NCBI GenBank assembly: GCA_025728315.1
Contig: JAOBJW010000004.1
Span: 1 to 43,976, forward strand
Reading direction: 5' to 3'
Length of the DNA stretch: 43,976 nucleotides
From: Candidatus Lightella neohaematopini
Lineage (GTDB): Bacteria; Pseudomonadota; Gammaproteobacteria; Enterobacterales; Enterobacteriaceae
Shown here: one piece after another, positions 10,238 to 20,403 of the stretch
Layout of the letters: each line of letters begins with the position of its first letter
How positions within the stretch are numbered: position 1 is the stretch's first letter
Notes under the pieces: generated by a model
The model's input: only the letters and a program-made list of their open reading frames with translations
What the model was told of the DNA's origin: nothing
Database searches by the model: none
Translations under genes and position numbers: made by a program

Positions 10238-12109
10238 TTATATTTTTTTTAATTTTCTTAACCAAACTATTAGTATAGTAATTGCTGTATGGGTAACTCC
10301 AGAAATTAATAATGCTTCTCTAATAGATTTAGGTTTGTAAAAACTTAATTTATTAATTACTTCAGTAGATAATCCATGTATATGACTAAAATTAATATCT
10401 TTTGGTATTAATATATTGTTATATTTAGTTTGTTGATTTATTAATAATTTTTGTTTGTTAATATAACCTTGATATTTAACTTGTATTTCTATTTGTTTAA
10501 TAATTTCTTTGTCTAATAACATAGATTTAAAAAACTTTAACTTTAATAATTTATCACAATTAATTTCAGATCTACGTAAAATTTCTTCTACATTTATAGG
10601 ATTAGATATTGGTTGTAATAATATTTTATTAAAATCTTTTGCTAAAAAACTATTAGGAACTATATTTATATTACGTAATTTTTGACGAGTAATTTCTATA
10701 TTTTCTATTTTATTACAAAATTGTTGCCATCGTTCATTTGTTACTATACCTAATTTTCTTCCTATTTCTGTTAGACGAATATCAGCATTATCTTCTCTTA
10801 AAGAAAGACGATACTCAGCTCTAGCTGTTAACATACGATATGGCTCTGTAGTACCAAGAAAACATAAATCACTTAATAATACACCAATATATGCTTGATG
10901 TCTTTCTGGAAACCAACCACTTAAATCTTTAGTAAATCTAGCAGCATTTAATCCAGCAATTAAACCTTGTGCAGCAGCTTCTTCATAACCAGTAGTACCA
11001 TTAATTTGTCCAGCTATAAACAAACCGGAAATAAATTTACTCTCTAATGTAAATTTTAAATTTCTAGAATCAAAAAAATCATACTCAACAGCATATCCAG
11101 GTCTAATAATATTAGCATTTTCTAACCCACTAATAGAACGAATTAATTGAATTTGTATATTAATTGGTAAACTAGTAGATATACCATTAGGATATATTTC
11201 TCTACTATTTAATCCTTCTGGTTCTAAAAATATATGATGTATATCTTTATCTTTAAATCTTACTATTTTATCTTCAATAGATGGACAATATCTAGGACCA
11301 ATACCATTAATGTTACCATTATAAATAGGACTATGATGTAAATTATTTAAGATAATATTTTTAGTATTTATATTAGTATAAGTACAGTAACATGGTAATT
11401 GTTTAGGATGTTGTTTAACATTACCAATATAAGAAAATACAGGTAATGGATCATCACTATATTGTGCAGTTAAATTATTAAAATTTATACTATCTAATGT
11501 AATTCTAGGAGGGGTACCAGTTTTTAATCTGCCAGCATAAGGTAATATATTACGTAAATACTGTGCAAAACTATTATCTATTTGTTCATTATATCGACCT
11601 GCATTATAATTATAATCTCCAATATGAATTACACCATTTAAAAAAGTACCAAGTGCTAATATTACTGTTTTACCATAGATATTATCTAAGTTGGTACATA
11701 CACCAATAATATTATTATTTTTAATAATTAATTTTTTTACAGTTTGTTGTGATATAACTAGATAGTTTTGTTTTTTTAATGTATTAATTACTACCTTCTT
11801 ATATAAATTACGATCTACTTGAGCTCTGGTAGCTTGAACAGCAGGTCCCTTACTACGATTTAGAATTCTAAATTGAATACCAGACAAATCTGCAGCTCTA
11901 GCCATAATTCCATCTAAAGCATCTATTTCTTTTACTAAATGACTCTTTCCTACTCCACCTATTGATGGATTACATGATAGAGATCCTATTTTATTTATAT
12001 TATTAGTTAATAAAATTGTTTTACATAATAAACGCGATGCAACCAACGCAGCTTCTATCCCTGCGTTACCCCCACCAACTACAATTACATCAAATTTTAA
12101 GTATTTCAT
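10238..12109 (-). CDS. mnmG: tRNA uridine-34 carboxymethylaminomethyl-modifying enzyme, FAD subunit
   Basis: MnmG, with MnmE, adds the carboxymethylaminomethyl group to the wobble uridine of several tRNAs. The 623-residue protein (629 in E. coli) begins with the FAD dinucleotide fold [13 protein letters not shown] at residues 8-20. It contains the family segments [31 protein letters not shown] and [17 protein letters not shown], and ends in the helical MnmE-binding domain. It lies 138 bp upstream of atpB, the classical gidA-atp arrangement that borders oriC in E. coli. It is divergent from rsmI across a 165-bp AT-rich gap. Confidence 0.97.
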   Translation of the reverse strand: MKYLKFDVIVVGGGNAGIEAALVASRLLCKTILLTNNINKIGSLSCNPSIGGVGKSHLVKEIDALDGIMARAADLSGIQFRILNRSKGPAVQATRAQVDRNLYKKVVINTLKKQNYLVISQQTVKKLIIKNNNIIGVCTNLDNIYGKTVILALGTFLNGVIHIGDYNYNAGRYNEQIDNSFAQYLRNILPYAGRLKTGTPPRITLDSINFNNLTAQYSDDPLPVFSYIGNVKQHPKQLPCYCTYTNINTKNIILNNLHHSPIYNGNINGIGPRYCPSIEDKIVRFKDKDIHHIFLEPEGLNSREIYPNGISTSLPINIQIQLIRSISGLENANIIRPGYAVEYDFFDSRNLKFTLESKFISGLFIAGQINGTTGYEEAAAQGLIAGLNAARFTKDLSGWFPERHQAYIGVLLSDLCFLGTTEPYRMLTARAEYRLSLREDNADIRLTEIGRKLGIVTNERWQQFCNKIENIEITRQKLRNINIVPNSFLAKDFNKILLQPISNPINVEEILRRSEINCDKLLKLKFFKSMLLDKEIIKQIEIQVKYQGYINKQKLLINQQTKYNNILIPKDINFSHIHGLSTEVINKLSFYKPKSIREALLISGVTHTAITILIVWLRKLKKI

Positions 12110-12274
12110 TTTTAAATAAAAATATTAGTTATATCTAAATATAATATATATAATAAATTAATAATAACATTAGTTACTAGATATAGTAAAAATATTATTA
12201 TAATACAATTAATTTATATTAAACTAGTGATTAAATAATATAAATTATAATTAATTTTTAAATTAAAATATAAA
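12110..12274. other. AT-rich gap between divergent mnmG and rsmI, position of oriC in relatives
   Basis: In E. coli oriC lies beside mnmG. This 165-bp gap contains almost only A and T, with no recognisable DnaA box (TTATNCACA) on either strand, no GATC cluster and no mioC. It must hold promoters for mnmG and rsmI. I see no positive evidence for an origin; only the location suggests it. Confidence 0.2.
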
Positions 12275-13123
12275 ATGAATAATAGCAAATCAATTTTGTA
12301 TATAGTACCAACACCAATAGGTAATTTACTAGATATAACTAATAGAGCTATTTATACATTAAATAATGTTGATTATATTATTACTGAAAATATTAAACAT
12401 ACATGTTTTTTATTAAATCATTTTTCTATTAAAAAACGTCATTTATATTTATTAAATCAATATAACGAATATAAACAAATTAACTATTTACTTACCGTAT
12501 TAAAAAAAAATAAAACTATGGCACTTGTATCTAATGCAGGTACTCCATTAATTAGTGATCCAGGATATAAATTAGTGCACGAATGTAAAAAACTAAATAT
12601 AAATGTTGTTCCATTACCTGGACCATGTGCAGCTATTACCGCATTATCAGCATCTGGATTACCAACAAATAAATTTTGTTATGAAGGTTTTTTATCGTCA
12701 AAACGAAAAAAAAGAATAAAACAATTAAAATTACTATTATATGAACCACGTACTATTATAATGTATGAATCTACTCATAGGATAATAGAATTATTAGAAG
12801 ACATAATACAAGTTTTTAATGATAATCGTTATATAGTATTAGCAAAAGAATTAACTAAAATATGGGAAAATATTTATGGAGCTCCTGTAAATAAATTAAT
12901 TCACTATATAAAAAATAATAATCTAAATATAAAAGGAGAAATAACCTTAATTATTCAAGGATATTCAGGACCAAAAAATATAAATTATATAAAAGCTTTA
13001 GAAATTTTTATAAAACTTAAAAAAATATTACCTTTAAATATATCATTATCTATAGTTAAATCAATATTTAAAATAAAAAGAAATACTTTATATAAAAATT
13101 TTATTAATCTTAATAAAAAATAA
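12275..13123 (+). CDS. rsmI: 16S rRNA (cytidine-1402-2'-O)-methyltransferase
   Basis: RsmI methylates the 2'-OH of C1402 in the ribosomal decoding centre using SAM. The 282-residue product (286 in E. coli) has the tetrapyrrole-methylase fold signatures VPTPIGNLLDIT near the N-terminus, SNAGTPLISDPG around residues 85-100 and VPLPGPCAAITALSASGLP around residues 110-130. The C-terminal HTH-like tail is Lys/Asn-rich. It is divergent from mnmG, and rnpB follows 25 bp downstream on the same strand, consistent with the yraL-rnpB neighbourhood of E. coli. Confidence 0.96.
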   Translation: MNNSKSILYIVPTPIGNLLDITNRAIYTLNNVDYIITENIKHTCFLLNHFSIKKRHLYLLNQYNEYKQINYLLTVLKKNKTMALVSNAGTPLISDPGYKLVHECKKLNINVVPLPGPCAAITALSASGLPTNKFCYEGFLSSKRKKRIKQLKLLLYEPRTIIMYESTHRIIELLEDIIQVFNDNRYIVLAKELTKIWENIYGAPVNKLIHYIKNNNLNIKGEITLIIQGYSGPKNINYIKALEIFIKLKKILPLNISLSIVKSIFKIKRNTLYKNFINLNKK

Positions 13124-13148
13124 ATAATTATGTTAAAATGAAATAATA

Positions 13149-13489
13149 TTGAGTTAGTTAGACAGTCGCTATTTATATTAAAATAGAGGAAAGTCCGGAC
13201 TCTTAGGGTGGAATGCCAGATAACATCTGGAAGATGAGAATCTTGAATAGTGCAACAGAAAATATACCGCTTTTTATAAGTAAAAAGTAAGGGTGAAATG
13301 GTGTTGGTAAGAGCACACCGTATAATTGGTAACAATTATAGCAATGCAAACTCCATTTAGAGCAAGGTCAAATTAGGCATAAGATATTACCCATATCACG
13401 CCAAGGTAGACCGCTTATGAATTATAATGTGAATTATAATCTAGATTAATGACTGTCCATGACAGAATCCGGCTTATGACTAACTCAAT
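13149..13489 (+). ncRNA. rnpB: RNase P RNA (type A)
   Basis: RNase P RNA is the catalytic RNA that trims tRNA 5' ends. The conserved segments appear in order: AGACAGTCGC near the 5' end, GAGGAAAGTCCGGAC, CAGTGCAACAGA-like AGTGCAACAGAAA, AAGGGTGAAA, GGTAAGAGCACACC, AAACTCCATTTAGAGCAAG, and the 3' block ATGACTGTCCATGACAGAATCCGGCTTA. The ends pair: TTGAGTTAGT (13149-13158) with ACTAACTCAA (13479-13488). Internal helices are A/T-rich and some are shortened. The 3' end touches the stop codon of the convergent yqjA. Confidence 0.97.
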
Positions 13490-14134
13490 TTATTCCTTTT
13501 TTAAGATTAATAAAACTATAATAACTAAACTAATAATAAAAATTATTATTGGTATTATAGCTATCAATAAAGTAATTAAGTACTTTAATGATATATTTAT
13601 TATTAAAGTATTTAATAAATAACCAATAAATATTAATATTGATACCCAACAAAAAGCACTAAAAAAGTTAAATAATTGAAATAATTTATTATGTTGTATA
13701 TTAGATAACCCTATTATCATTGGTAATATAGTACGAATAAATACTATAAATCTACCTATTAATAATGCTAATAAACCATATTTATCAAGTATTTTATAAG
13801 CTTTTTTTTGATACTTCTCTGGTACAAATAAAAATCTATAACTTATTAATTTTTTATTTTTTAGCCATTTACCCTGTAAAAAACTAATCCAACTACCTAA
13901 CCAAGCAGCTATAGTTAATAATATTAATACTAAAAATAAATTTATTATATTATTATAAGCTAACGTACCAGTTAACAATAATAAACTATCTCCTGGTAAA
14001 AAAGTAGTTATCAATATACCATTTTCCAAAAAAATAATAATAAAAAATATTAAGTAAATAATCCAATGATATTTATAATAAAATATAATGTATGAATATT
14101 TATGTAATACATAATAAATAAAATTTTTAATCAT
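13490..14134 (-). CDS. yqjA: DedA-family inner-membrane protein (YqjA type)
   Basis: DedA proteins are inner-membrane proteins needed for proton-motive-force homeostasis, and some members flip undecaprenyl phosphate or other lipids. The 214-residue product has about five hydrophobic segments. The functional acidic and basic residues of YqjA/YghB are all visible: E37 in FLENG, D49 in FLPGDSLL, R128 in IGRFI and R134 in FIRT. YqjA rather than YghB is chosen because alx follows, as in the E. coli 69-70 min region. It is convergent with rnpB and 42 bp downstream of alx. Confidence 0.88.
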   Translation of the reverse strand: MIKNFIYYVLHKYSYIIFYYKYHWIIYLIFFIIIFLENGILITTFLPGDSLLLLTGTLAYNNIINLFLVLILLTIAAWLGSWISFLQGKWLKNKKLISYRFLFVPEKYQKKAYKILDKYGLLALLIGRFIVFIRTILPMIIGLSNIQHNKLFQLFNFFSAFCWVSILIFIGYLLNTLIINISLKYLITLLIAIIPIIIFIISLVIIVLLILKKE

Positions 14135-14176
14135 ATAGTTTAATAACTAGATATTACATTAATTACACTAAATATA

Positions 14177-15055
14177 TCATATTTTATTTATAATAATACT
14201 GATTATTATGCTAATAATTAAAATAAATAGTATCGTCATTAAAGAAAATAAAGCTGACATATAAATATATTTCATTAATAAAATTTTTATACCAATAAAA
14301 ATTAAAGTCATACTTAAACCATAATTTATATATAAAAAATATTTAGATATATATTCTAAAAAAAAATAAGTATTTCTCATACCTAACATAGCAAAAATAT
14401 TAGATGTTAAAATAATTAATAAATCATTAGTTATAGAAAAAATTACTGGGATACTATCACAAGTGAAAATAATATCACTTATTTCTATTGTAAGAAATAC
14501 TATTAGTAATGGTGTTGCAAAAATAATACCTTGTTTTTTTATAAAAAATTTTTTTCCATATAATTTATTAGTTATACGTAAGTTTTTATACAACCAATTC
14601 ATTATATTATAATTAGTAATAGTTTGGTTATTTTTAGGAACTAACATTTTTATTCCAGTAAATAAAATAAGTAATCCAAATAAATATAATATAAATTGAT
14701 AATAATTAACTATCCACTGATTTACTATTATAATTAATACGCGTATTAAAACTGCACTAAATGCTCCTACACTTAGTAGATAACGTTGTAAAAAATTAGG
14801 AATATTAAAATTTTTAAAAATAGTAAACCAAAAAAATAAATTATCTATAGATAATAATTTTTCTAGCAAATAACTTACTAAAAACATTATAGCTTTTTTA
14901 TTAGCTATGATTAATCCATGTGTATAAAAAAAATATATCCACAATATTATATTAAATAGCAAAGCAGATGCTATCCAAAATAACAACCAAAATAAAAGTT
15001 TGGATAATGAATTCTTTTGATTTTTATTATTTAAAATTAGACATGTTTTACACAT
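14177..15055 (-). CDS. alx: TerC-family membrane protein Alx (manganese exporter)
   Basis: Alx is a TerC-type inner-membrane protein linked to manganese export and alkaline response in E. coli. The 292-residue product aligns with E. coli Alx (321) from its second membrane segment; the first segment is replaced by a short polar leader. Family signatures are the acidic motif LEKLLSIDNLFFW, where the Asp is thought to bind metal, and the second acidic repeat EISDIIFTCDSIP, followed by LTSNIFAMLGMRNTYF. About eight hydrophobic segments remain. The E. coli alx leader carries a pH- and Mn-responsive element, but I see no recognisable equivalent upstream. Confidence 0.92.
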   Translation of the reverse strand: MCKTCLILNNKNQKNSLSKLLFWLLFWIASALLFNIILWIYFFYTHGLIIANKKAIMFLVSYLLEKLLSIDNLFFWFTIFKNFNIPNFLQRYLLSVGAFSAVLIRVLIIIVNQWIVNYYQFILYLFGLLILFTGIKMLVPKNNQTITNYNIMNWLYKNLRITNKLYGKKFFIKKQGIIFATPLLIVFLTIEISDIIFTCDSIPVIFSITNDLLIILTSNIFAMLGMRNTYFFLEYISKYFLYINYGLSMTLIFIGIKILLMKYIYMSALFSLMTILFILIISIIISIIINKI

Positions 15056-15184
15056 TAATATCTTAGTATTCTGTATTTAAAGAAAATAAATTTATAATTT
15101 ATACTGAAAACTTTAATTATATATATAAATATAATAATTTACTTATACTGAATAATAAAAATAATAAATTTTCTATTAATATAC

Positions 15185-15259
15185 TAGCCCCTGCTGGATT
15201 TGAACCAGCGACCTAGCGATTATGAGTCGCTTGCTCTAACCAATCTAAGCTAAGGGGCC
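15185..15259 (-). tRNA. ileX: tRNA-Ile2 (anticodon CAT, lysidine type)
   Basis: On the minus strand the acceptor GGCCCCT pairs with AGGGGCT (a G-U closing pair), discriminator A15185, anticodon CAT complementary to 15222-15224, and T-arm CTGGTTCAAATCCAG. The body matches E. coli ileX, which also lies near rpoD, so this is the AUA-reading isoleucine tRNA whose C34 is converted to lysidine by TilS, not a methionine tRNA. AUA is used very heavily in this AT-rich window, so the tRNA is essential. Confidence 0.93.
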
Positions 15260-15307
15260 ATAATAAGGTTTAAGTATAAAACATTTTTTATAATTATTAA
15301 ATTTTTA

Positions 15308-17116
15308 TTAGTCATCAAGGAAACTTTTTAGTATTTCTGATCTACTAGGATGTCTCAGTTTACGTAATGCCTTAGCTTCAATCTGTCTAATTCTTTCTCT
15401 TGTTACATCAAACTGTTTGCCAACTTCTTCTAAAGTATGATCAGTGTTCATATCAATACCAAATCTCATTCGTAGTACTTTGGCTTCTCTATCTGTTAAA
15501 CTTGATAGTACATGATTTGTTGCTATACGTAAACTTTCAGTAGTAGCTGAATCAATTGGTAATTCTAAAGATGTATCCTCAATAAAATCACCTAAATGAG
15601 AATCTTCTTCGTCACCTATAGGTGTTTCCATAGAAATTGGTTCTTTTGCAATTTTTAATACTTTACGAATTTTATCTTCTGACATAAACATACGTTTAGA
15701 TAGTTCTTCTGGAGTTGGTTCTCTACCTATTTCTTGTAACATTTGTCTAGATATACGATTTAATTTATTAATTGTTTCTATCATATGAACTGGAATACGT
15801 ATAGTTCTAGCTTGATCAGCAATAGATCTAGTAATGGCTTGTCTGATCCACCAAGTGGCATAGGTAGAAAATTTATAACCTCTACGATACTCGAATTTAT
15901 CAACTGCCTTCATTAATCCAATATTACCTTCTTGTATTAAATCCAAAAATTGTAATCCTCTATTAGTATATTTTTTAGCGATTGATATAACTAATCTTAA
16001 ATTAGCTTCTATCATTTCTTGTTTAGCTCTACGAGCTTTCGCTTCACCTATTAATATTCTTCTATTAATATCTTTTATTTGTTTAATAGTTAAACCTGTC
16101 TCTTCTTCAATACTATTTAATTTATTTATACTATTATATATTTCCTTATCAACTTTATGTAACTTTTTTACCCATGGTTTATTCATAGATAAAACACTAT
16201 TAAACCAACTATTATTAAATTCTACATTAGAAAATAAATGACTAAATATTTTTTTCGGTATTTTACTTACTTTAACAAATAACTTAATAATCAATTGTTC
16301 TTGCATATTAATTTTATCAATAATAGAACGCATATTATTAACTAAATAATCAAATTGTTTTGGTACTAATCTGAATTGCTTAAATATATCTGATAAATTC
16401 ATTATTTCTTTAATTGAGTTAACATGATTACGTCCAAAATGTTTAATAACATTTTTAGTAATTTTATACTGATTTTTTAACATTACAAATTTCTTATGAG
16501 CTAGTACTGGATCTATAATACTATCATCTACATTATCTTGAATATAGTTATACTCATCTTCAATAACAATATTTTTTGATATAAGATCATTATCAACTAA
16601 TTTTGTTGGTATTTGTTTATCAACACAATTAAAATCTATAAAACCAGTAATTAAATCAGATAATCTAACCTCTCCTGCTTTTACTTTATCATACTGCTCT
16701 AATAAATATGTAATTGCTTCTGGATATTCTGCTACTGTAGATTGTACTTGATGAATACCATCTTCAATTCTTTTAGCAATATCAATTTCACCTTCTCTAG
16801 TTAATAATCCTACAGTACCCATTTCTCTCATATACATACGCATTGGATCGTTAGTTTGACCAATTATATCTGATTCATGATTATTAATTTGATTACTATT
16901 ATCTATATTACAGGATTCTATTTGTGTTAATAAATTATCACTTGTTGATGGTTCTTCTATTATTTGAATACCCATATCATTTATCATTTGCATAATATCT
17001 GTAATTAATTCTGAATTAATTATGTTTTCAGGTAAATAATCATTAATATCGGTAAAGGTTAAATATCCTTGTTCTTTACCACGTATAACTAATTGTTTAA
17101 ATTGTAAGTGTTCCAT
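15308..17116 (-). CDS. rpoD: RNA polymerase primary sigma factor (sigma-70)
   Basis: RpoD directs RNA polymerase to housekeeping promoters. Regions are clear: region 1.1 at the N-terminus, region 1.2 ([21 protein letters not shown]), the large non-conserved region, region 2 with [15 protein letters not shown], and region 4 with the helix-turn-helix [20 protein letters not shown] ending in SFLDD as in E. coli. I chose ATG at 17114-17116 because its product starts [10 protein letters not shown], aligning with the E. coli N-terminus, and GGA lies just upstream. An in-frame GTG at 17143 would add nine unrelated residues. Third gene of the rpsU-dnaG-rpoD operon, 116 bp after dnaG. Confidence 0.97.
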   Translation of the reverse strand: MEHLQFKQLVIRGKEQGYLTFTDINDYLPENIINSELITDIMQMINDMGIQIIEEPSTSDNLLTQIESCNIDNSNQINNHESDIIGQTNDPMRMYMREMGTVGLLTREGEIDIAKRIEDGIHQVQSTVAEYPEAITYLLEQYDKVKAGEVRLSDLITGFIDFNCVDKQIPTKLVDNDLISKNIVIEDEYNYIQDNVDDSIIDPVLAHKKFVMLKNQYKITKNVIKHFGRNHVNSIKEIMNLSDIFKQFRLVPKQFDYLVNNMRSIIDKINMQEQLIIKLFVKVSKIPKKIFSHLFSNVEFNNSWFNSVLSMNKPWVKKLHKVDKEIYNSINKLNSIEEETGLTIKQIKDINRRILIGEAKARRAKQEMIEANLRLVISIAKKYTNRGLQFLDLIQEGNIGLMKAVDKFEYRRGYKFSTYATWWIRQAITRSIADQARTIRIPVHMIETINKLNRISRQMLQEIGREPTPEELSKRMFMSEDKIRKVLKIAKEPISMETPIGDEEDSHLGDFIEDTSLELPIDSATTESLRIATNHVLSSLTDREAKVLRMRFGIDMNTDHTLEEVGKQFDVTRERIRQIEAKALRKLRHPSRSEILKSFLDD

Positions 17117-17232
17117 AAAATTAAATCCATAATATTTAAACACAAATTTAATTAATTAATTATCAATTATTATAAATTATTTTTATGATACAAATAATTT
17201 TTACTAAAATAAAGATAATTATGATAGTATTA

Positions 17233-18990
17233 TTATTTATGTTTTGCTAATTTTAAATTTAAAGACCATAACTCTAATCTTTCTTTATAATTTAGTTTAC
17301 TTAATCTATCACGATTAATAAGATTATTATATTTCTGTTCTATTATAGAATAATGTAGTTTATCTAGCATTTCTATAAATGTATCTTCAATCAAATTATG
17401 TTTAATCATATGATTCCATACAGATAGTTTTTCTAATTTTTCAAAAACATCACTATGTCTATAGTATTCTAATAATTGATTAGTAGATAAATTAGATTTA
17501 GCATTACATGTATTAACTAACATAACAAACAAAATTATGTCAGAAGAACTAGTGTTACTTAATTCATCTAAATTCTTAACTAGAACGGACAATTTTGGTT
17601 TTTGTACTAATAAACTTGTTAAGATATTAATATAGTTATATTTTATTATATCTACTTTTAATAAAGTATTATCTTTATATTTTTTATAGTTAAATAATAA
17701 TTTTTTTAAATAATTAAAATCCATAATACCAATTTTTTTACCTAGTTCATATATTAAAGAAATACGTATTACTTCACCAGGTATTTTATTTATTAATAAT
17801 AAAGCTGAATAAATTAGTTTAATACGTGAATTTATATTATTTAGATCAAATTTAAATGATAAAACACGAAATAAAACTTCTAATAATGAATATGCTTGTT
17901 TAATTAATAATTTGAATTTGTTAGTACCTATTTTTCTAATTAGTGTATCTGGATCAGTACCTTTAGGTAAAAAAATAAAACTTATTTGTCTATTATTTGT
18001 TAAATAAGGTAGACTAGATTTTAGTGACTTCCACATAGCATAATATCCAACTTTATCTCCATCATAACAATATATTATATGATTAGTATGATTATAAAGT
18101 ATTTTAATTTGATTATTACTTATTGATGTTCCTAATATAGATACTACATTTTCAATATTAAATTGTCTTAAAGTAATAACATCTATAAATCCTTCAACTA
18201 TAATTAGTTTATTTAGCTTATATATACTTTTTTTTGCTTCATACAAACCATATATGTTATCTTTTTTATGAAAAATAATATTATCGTTGGAATTAATATA
18301 CTTTGGATAAATATTATTATTAATAACTCTTCCTCCAAAAGCAATTACTTGGCCATTTATATTTTTAATTGGAAAAATAATTCTATTGTAAAATTTATTA
18401 TATAATTGTCCATATTTATTAATATTTAAAATACCTAGTTTAATTAATATAGATCTATCTTCTGCATTAAAATTAAAATATTTATTAATTTCATGCCAAT
18501 TAAATGGAGAAAATCCTATTTCAAAATATGAAATAACATAATTATTTAATCCTCTAGATTTTAAAAAATTTATTGCATTTTTTGATATTTTATCACTTAC
18601 TATTTTATGATAGTAACTATTAATTTTATTTATTATCTCATATAATTTAATTCTCTTTTCTATTCTAGAAAATTTATTTTTATTATAATTTTCATATGGT
18701 ATTTTTAAATTACATAAACTAGATAATTCTTCAATAGAACTAACAAAATCTAATTTATCATAATTCATTAAAAAATTTATAACATTTCCTCTAGCATTAC
18801 AACCAAAGCAATAATAAAGTTGCTTTTCCTCATTTACTAAAAATGATGGATTATTTTCTATATGAAATGGACAAAGAGAAAAAAAATTCTTTCCCTTCTT
18901 CTTTAAATTTACTCTTGTACTTATTACGTCAATTATATTAATTTGTGATAACAATTCATTTATAAAGAAGTTAGGTATATATTTATTCAT
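17233..18990 (-). CDS. dnaG: DNA primase
   Basis: DnaG makes RNA primers at the replication fork. The 585-residue protein has the full domain set. The N-terminal zinc-binding domain has C40, H43, C61 and C64 (CPFH and CFGC). The TOPRIM core follows, with VEGFIDVITLRQF and the acidic YDGDKVGYYA. The C-terminal DnaB-interacting domain is present but diverged. Length equals E. coli (581). It lies 34 bp downstream of rpsU, the conserved macromolecular synthesis operon. Confidence 0.97.
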   Translation of the reverse strand: MNKYIPNFFINELLSQINIIDVISTRVNLKKKGKNFFSLCPFHIENNPSFLVNEEKQLYYCFGCNARGNVINFLMNYDKLDFVSSIEELSSLCNLKIPYENYNKNKFSRIEKRIKLYEIINKINSYYHKIVSDKISKNAINFLKSRGLNNYVISYFEIGFSPFNWHEINKYFNFNAEDRSILIKLGILNINKYGQLYNKFYNRIIFPIKNINGQVIAFGGRVINNNIYPKYINSNDNIIFHKKDNIYGLYEAKKSIYKLNKLIIVEGFIDVITLRQFNIENVVSILGTSISNNQIKILYNHTNHIIYCYDGDKVGYYAMWKSLKSSLPYLTNNRQISFIFLPKGTDPDTLIRKIGTNKFKLLIKQAYSLLEVLFRVLSFKFDLNNINSRIKLIYSALLLINKIPGEVIRISLIYELGKKIGIMDFNYLKKLLFNYKKYKDNTLLKVDIIKYNYINILTSLLVQKPKLSVLVKNLDELSNTSSSDIILFVMLVNTCNAKSNLSTNQLLEYYRHSDVFEKLEKLSVWNHMIKHNLIEDTFIEMLDKLHYSIIEQKYNNLINRDRLSKLNYKERLELWSLNLKLAKHK

Positions 18991-19024
18991 TTAAAATAAA
19001 CATTTTATAAAAAAATTAAAAAAG

Positions 19025-19246
19025 TTAATACTTACTAATTTTATTAAATTTAGGGTTCTCTCTTAATAATTTTTTTATATGTCTTTTTATTGCAGCTGCT
19101 TTTGCTCTTTTACGTTCAGATGTTGGTTTTTCATAAAATTCACGTCTACGTACTTCTGCCAAAATACCAGCTTTTTCACAAGATCTTTTAAATCTTCTTA
19201 ATGCAATATCAAATGGTTCATTATCACGAACTTTAATTACAGGCAT
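19025..19246 (-). CDS. rpsU: 30S ribosomal protein bS21
   Basis: bS21 binds near the anti-Shine-Dalgarno region of the 30S subunit and helps initiation. The 73-residue product is nearly identical to the E. coli protein (71) from [13 protein letters not shown] through [12 protein letters not shown] and [14 protein letters not shown], with two extra residues at the C-terminus. It heads the rpsU-dnaG-rpoD operon and is divergent from tsaD, with the promoters in the 137 bp between them. Confidence 0.98.
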   Translation of the reverse strand: MPVIKVRDNEPFDIALRRFKRSCEKAGILAEVRRREFYEKPTSERKRAKAAAIKRHIKKLLRENPKFNKISKY

Positions 19247-19382
19247 AATATTATCCCCAATATCAAAAATATTTTATATAAAACTTTCAATAACACTAGA
19301 AATATGAAATATATTAATATAAAATAACTTAAGTTAACAATAATTAAATAATAAATTGTGTTGTTTATTTACAGTAAGATAT

Positions 19383-20399
19383 ATGCGTATTTTAGGTATT
19401 GAGACATCTTGCGATGAAACTGGTATAGCTATTTACGATAGTGAATTAGGTGTATTAACAAATAATGTATATAGTCAAATTGATACTCATAGTAAATATG
19501 GTGGGGTAGTTCCAGAATTAGCAGCGCGTAGTCATAATGAAAATATTATATCTTTAATAAAAGATGCTTTACTAAAAACACATTCTTCTAAAAATAACAT
19601 TAATGGGATAGCATATACAGCTGGACCAGGATTAGTTGGTTCATTGTTAGTTGGAGCATCGATAGCTAAGTCACTATCTTATGCTTGGAATATTCCTGTC
19701 ATTACAATAAATCATATGGAAGGTCACTTATTATCTCCAATGTTAAATAATAATAAACTATCTTTTCCATTTTTAGCATTATTAATTTCTGGGAAACATA
19801 CTCAATTAATTAGAGCTAATGATATTGGTAACTATAATTTATTAGGTGAATCATTAGATGATGCTGTTGGCGAAGTATTTGATAAGATTGCAGTAGCTTT
19901 AGGATTAAAATATCCAGGTGGTTTATCATTATCAATGTTAGCTAATTATGGTTTTTCTAATAAATATATTTTTCCTAAACCATTAATTAATAAACCCAAC
20001 TTAATGTTTAGCTTTTCTGGCTTGAAAACATCAGTAATTAATACAATCTATAGTTTGTCTAATATTAATTATCAAGATAAAGCTAATATAGCTAGATCTT
20101 TTGAAGACACAATAGTGGAAATATTAGTAAATAAATGTGCTAAAGCAATACATTTAAGTAAACTAAAAAAATTAGTAGTAGCTGGTGGTGTAAGTGCAAA
20201 TAGTAAGTTAAGATTTCATTTACATAGTATGATGAATAGGAAACAAGGAATATTATTTTGTCCTAACAAAGAATTATGTACGGATAACGGTTTAATGATA
20301 GCTTATGCTGGATTATTACATTTAAAAAATGGCAAATATAATAATTTAGAAACATCAATAAATCCTAATTGGCAGATATGCTCTATTAATCATAATTAA
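19383..20399 (+). CDS. tsaD: tRNA threonylcarbamoyladenosine (t6A37) transferase subunit TsaD
   Basis: TsaD transfers threonylcarbamoyl to A37 of ANN-reading tRNAs, with TsaB, TsaC and TsaE. I chose ATG at 19383 because it gives MRILGIETSCDETG, aligning residue for residue with E. coli; an upstream in-frame TTG at 19356 would add nine unrelated residues. The product has 338 residues. Metal-binding H111 and H115 (HMEGH) and the CTDNGLMIAYAG motif are present. The usual SGGHT motif reads SGKHT, with Lys at position 138 (codon 19794-19796), which is unusual. folB starts 4 bp downstream. Confidence 0.95.
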   Translation: MRILGIETSCDETGIAIYDSELGVLTNNVYSQIDTHSKYGGVVPELAARSHNENIISLIKDALLKTHSSKNNINGIAYTAGPGLVGSLLVGASIAKSLSYAWNIPVITINHMEGHLLSPMLNNNKLSFPFLALLISGKHTQLIRANDIGNYNLLGESLDDAVGEVFDKIAVALGLKYPGGLSLSMLANYGFSNKYIFPKPLINKPNLMFSFSGLKTSVINTIYSLSNINYQDKANIARSFEDTIVEILVNKCAKAIHLSKLKKLVVAGGVSANSKLRFHLHSMMNRKQGILFCPNKELCTDNGLMIAYAGLLHLKNGKYNNLETSINPNWQICSINHN

Positions 20400-20403
20400 A
20401 TTC

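Noticed and set aside
12985..13335. 116-codon minus-strand frame over the end of rsmI and the first half of rnpB
   Set aside because: It covers a clear RNase P RNA; the product is a translation of an RNA gene and of an antisense strand.
15056..15184. PRE-like Mn or pH responsive leader of alx
   Set aside because: The spacer is short and AT-rich; no conserved yybP-ykoY motif seen.
17117..17143. GTG start for rpoD giving nine more residues
   Set aside because: The ATG at 17116 aligns with the sigma-70 N-terminus and has GGA upstream; the extension has no homology.
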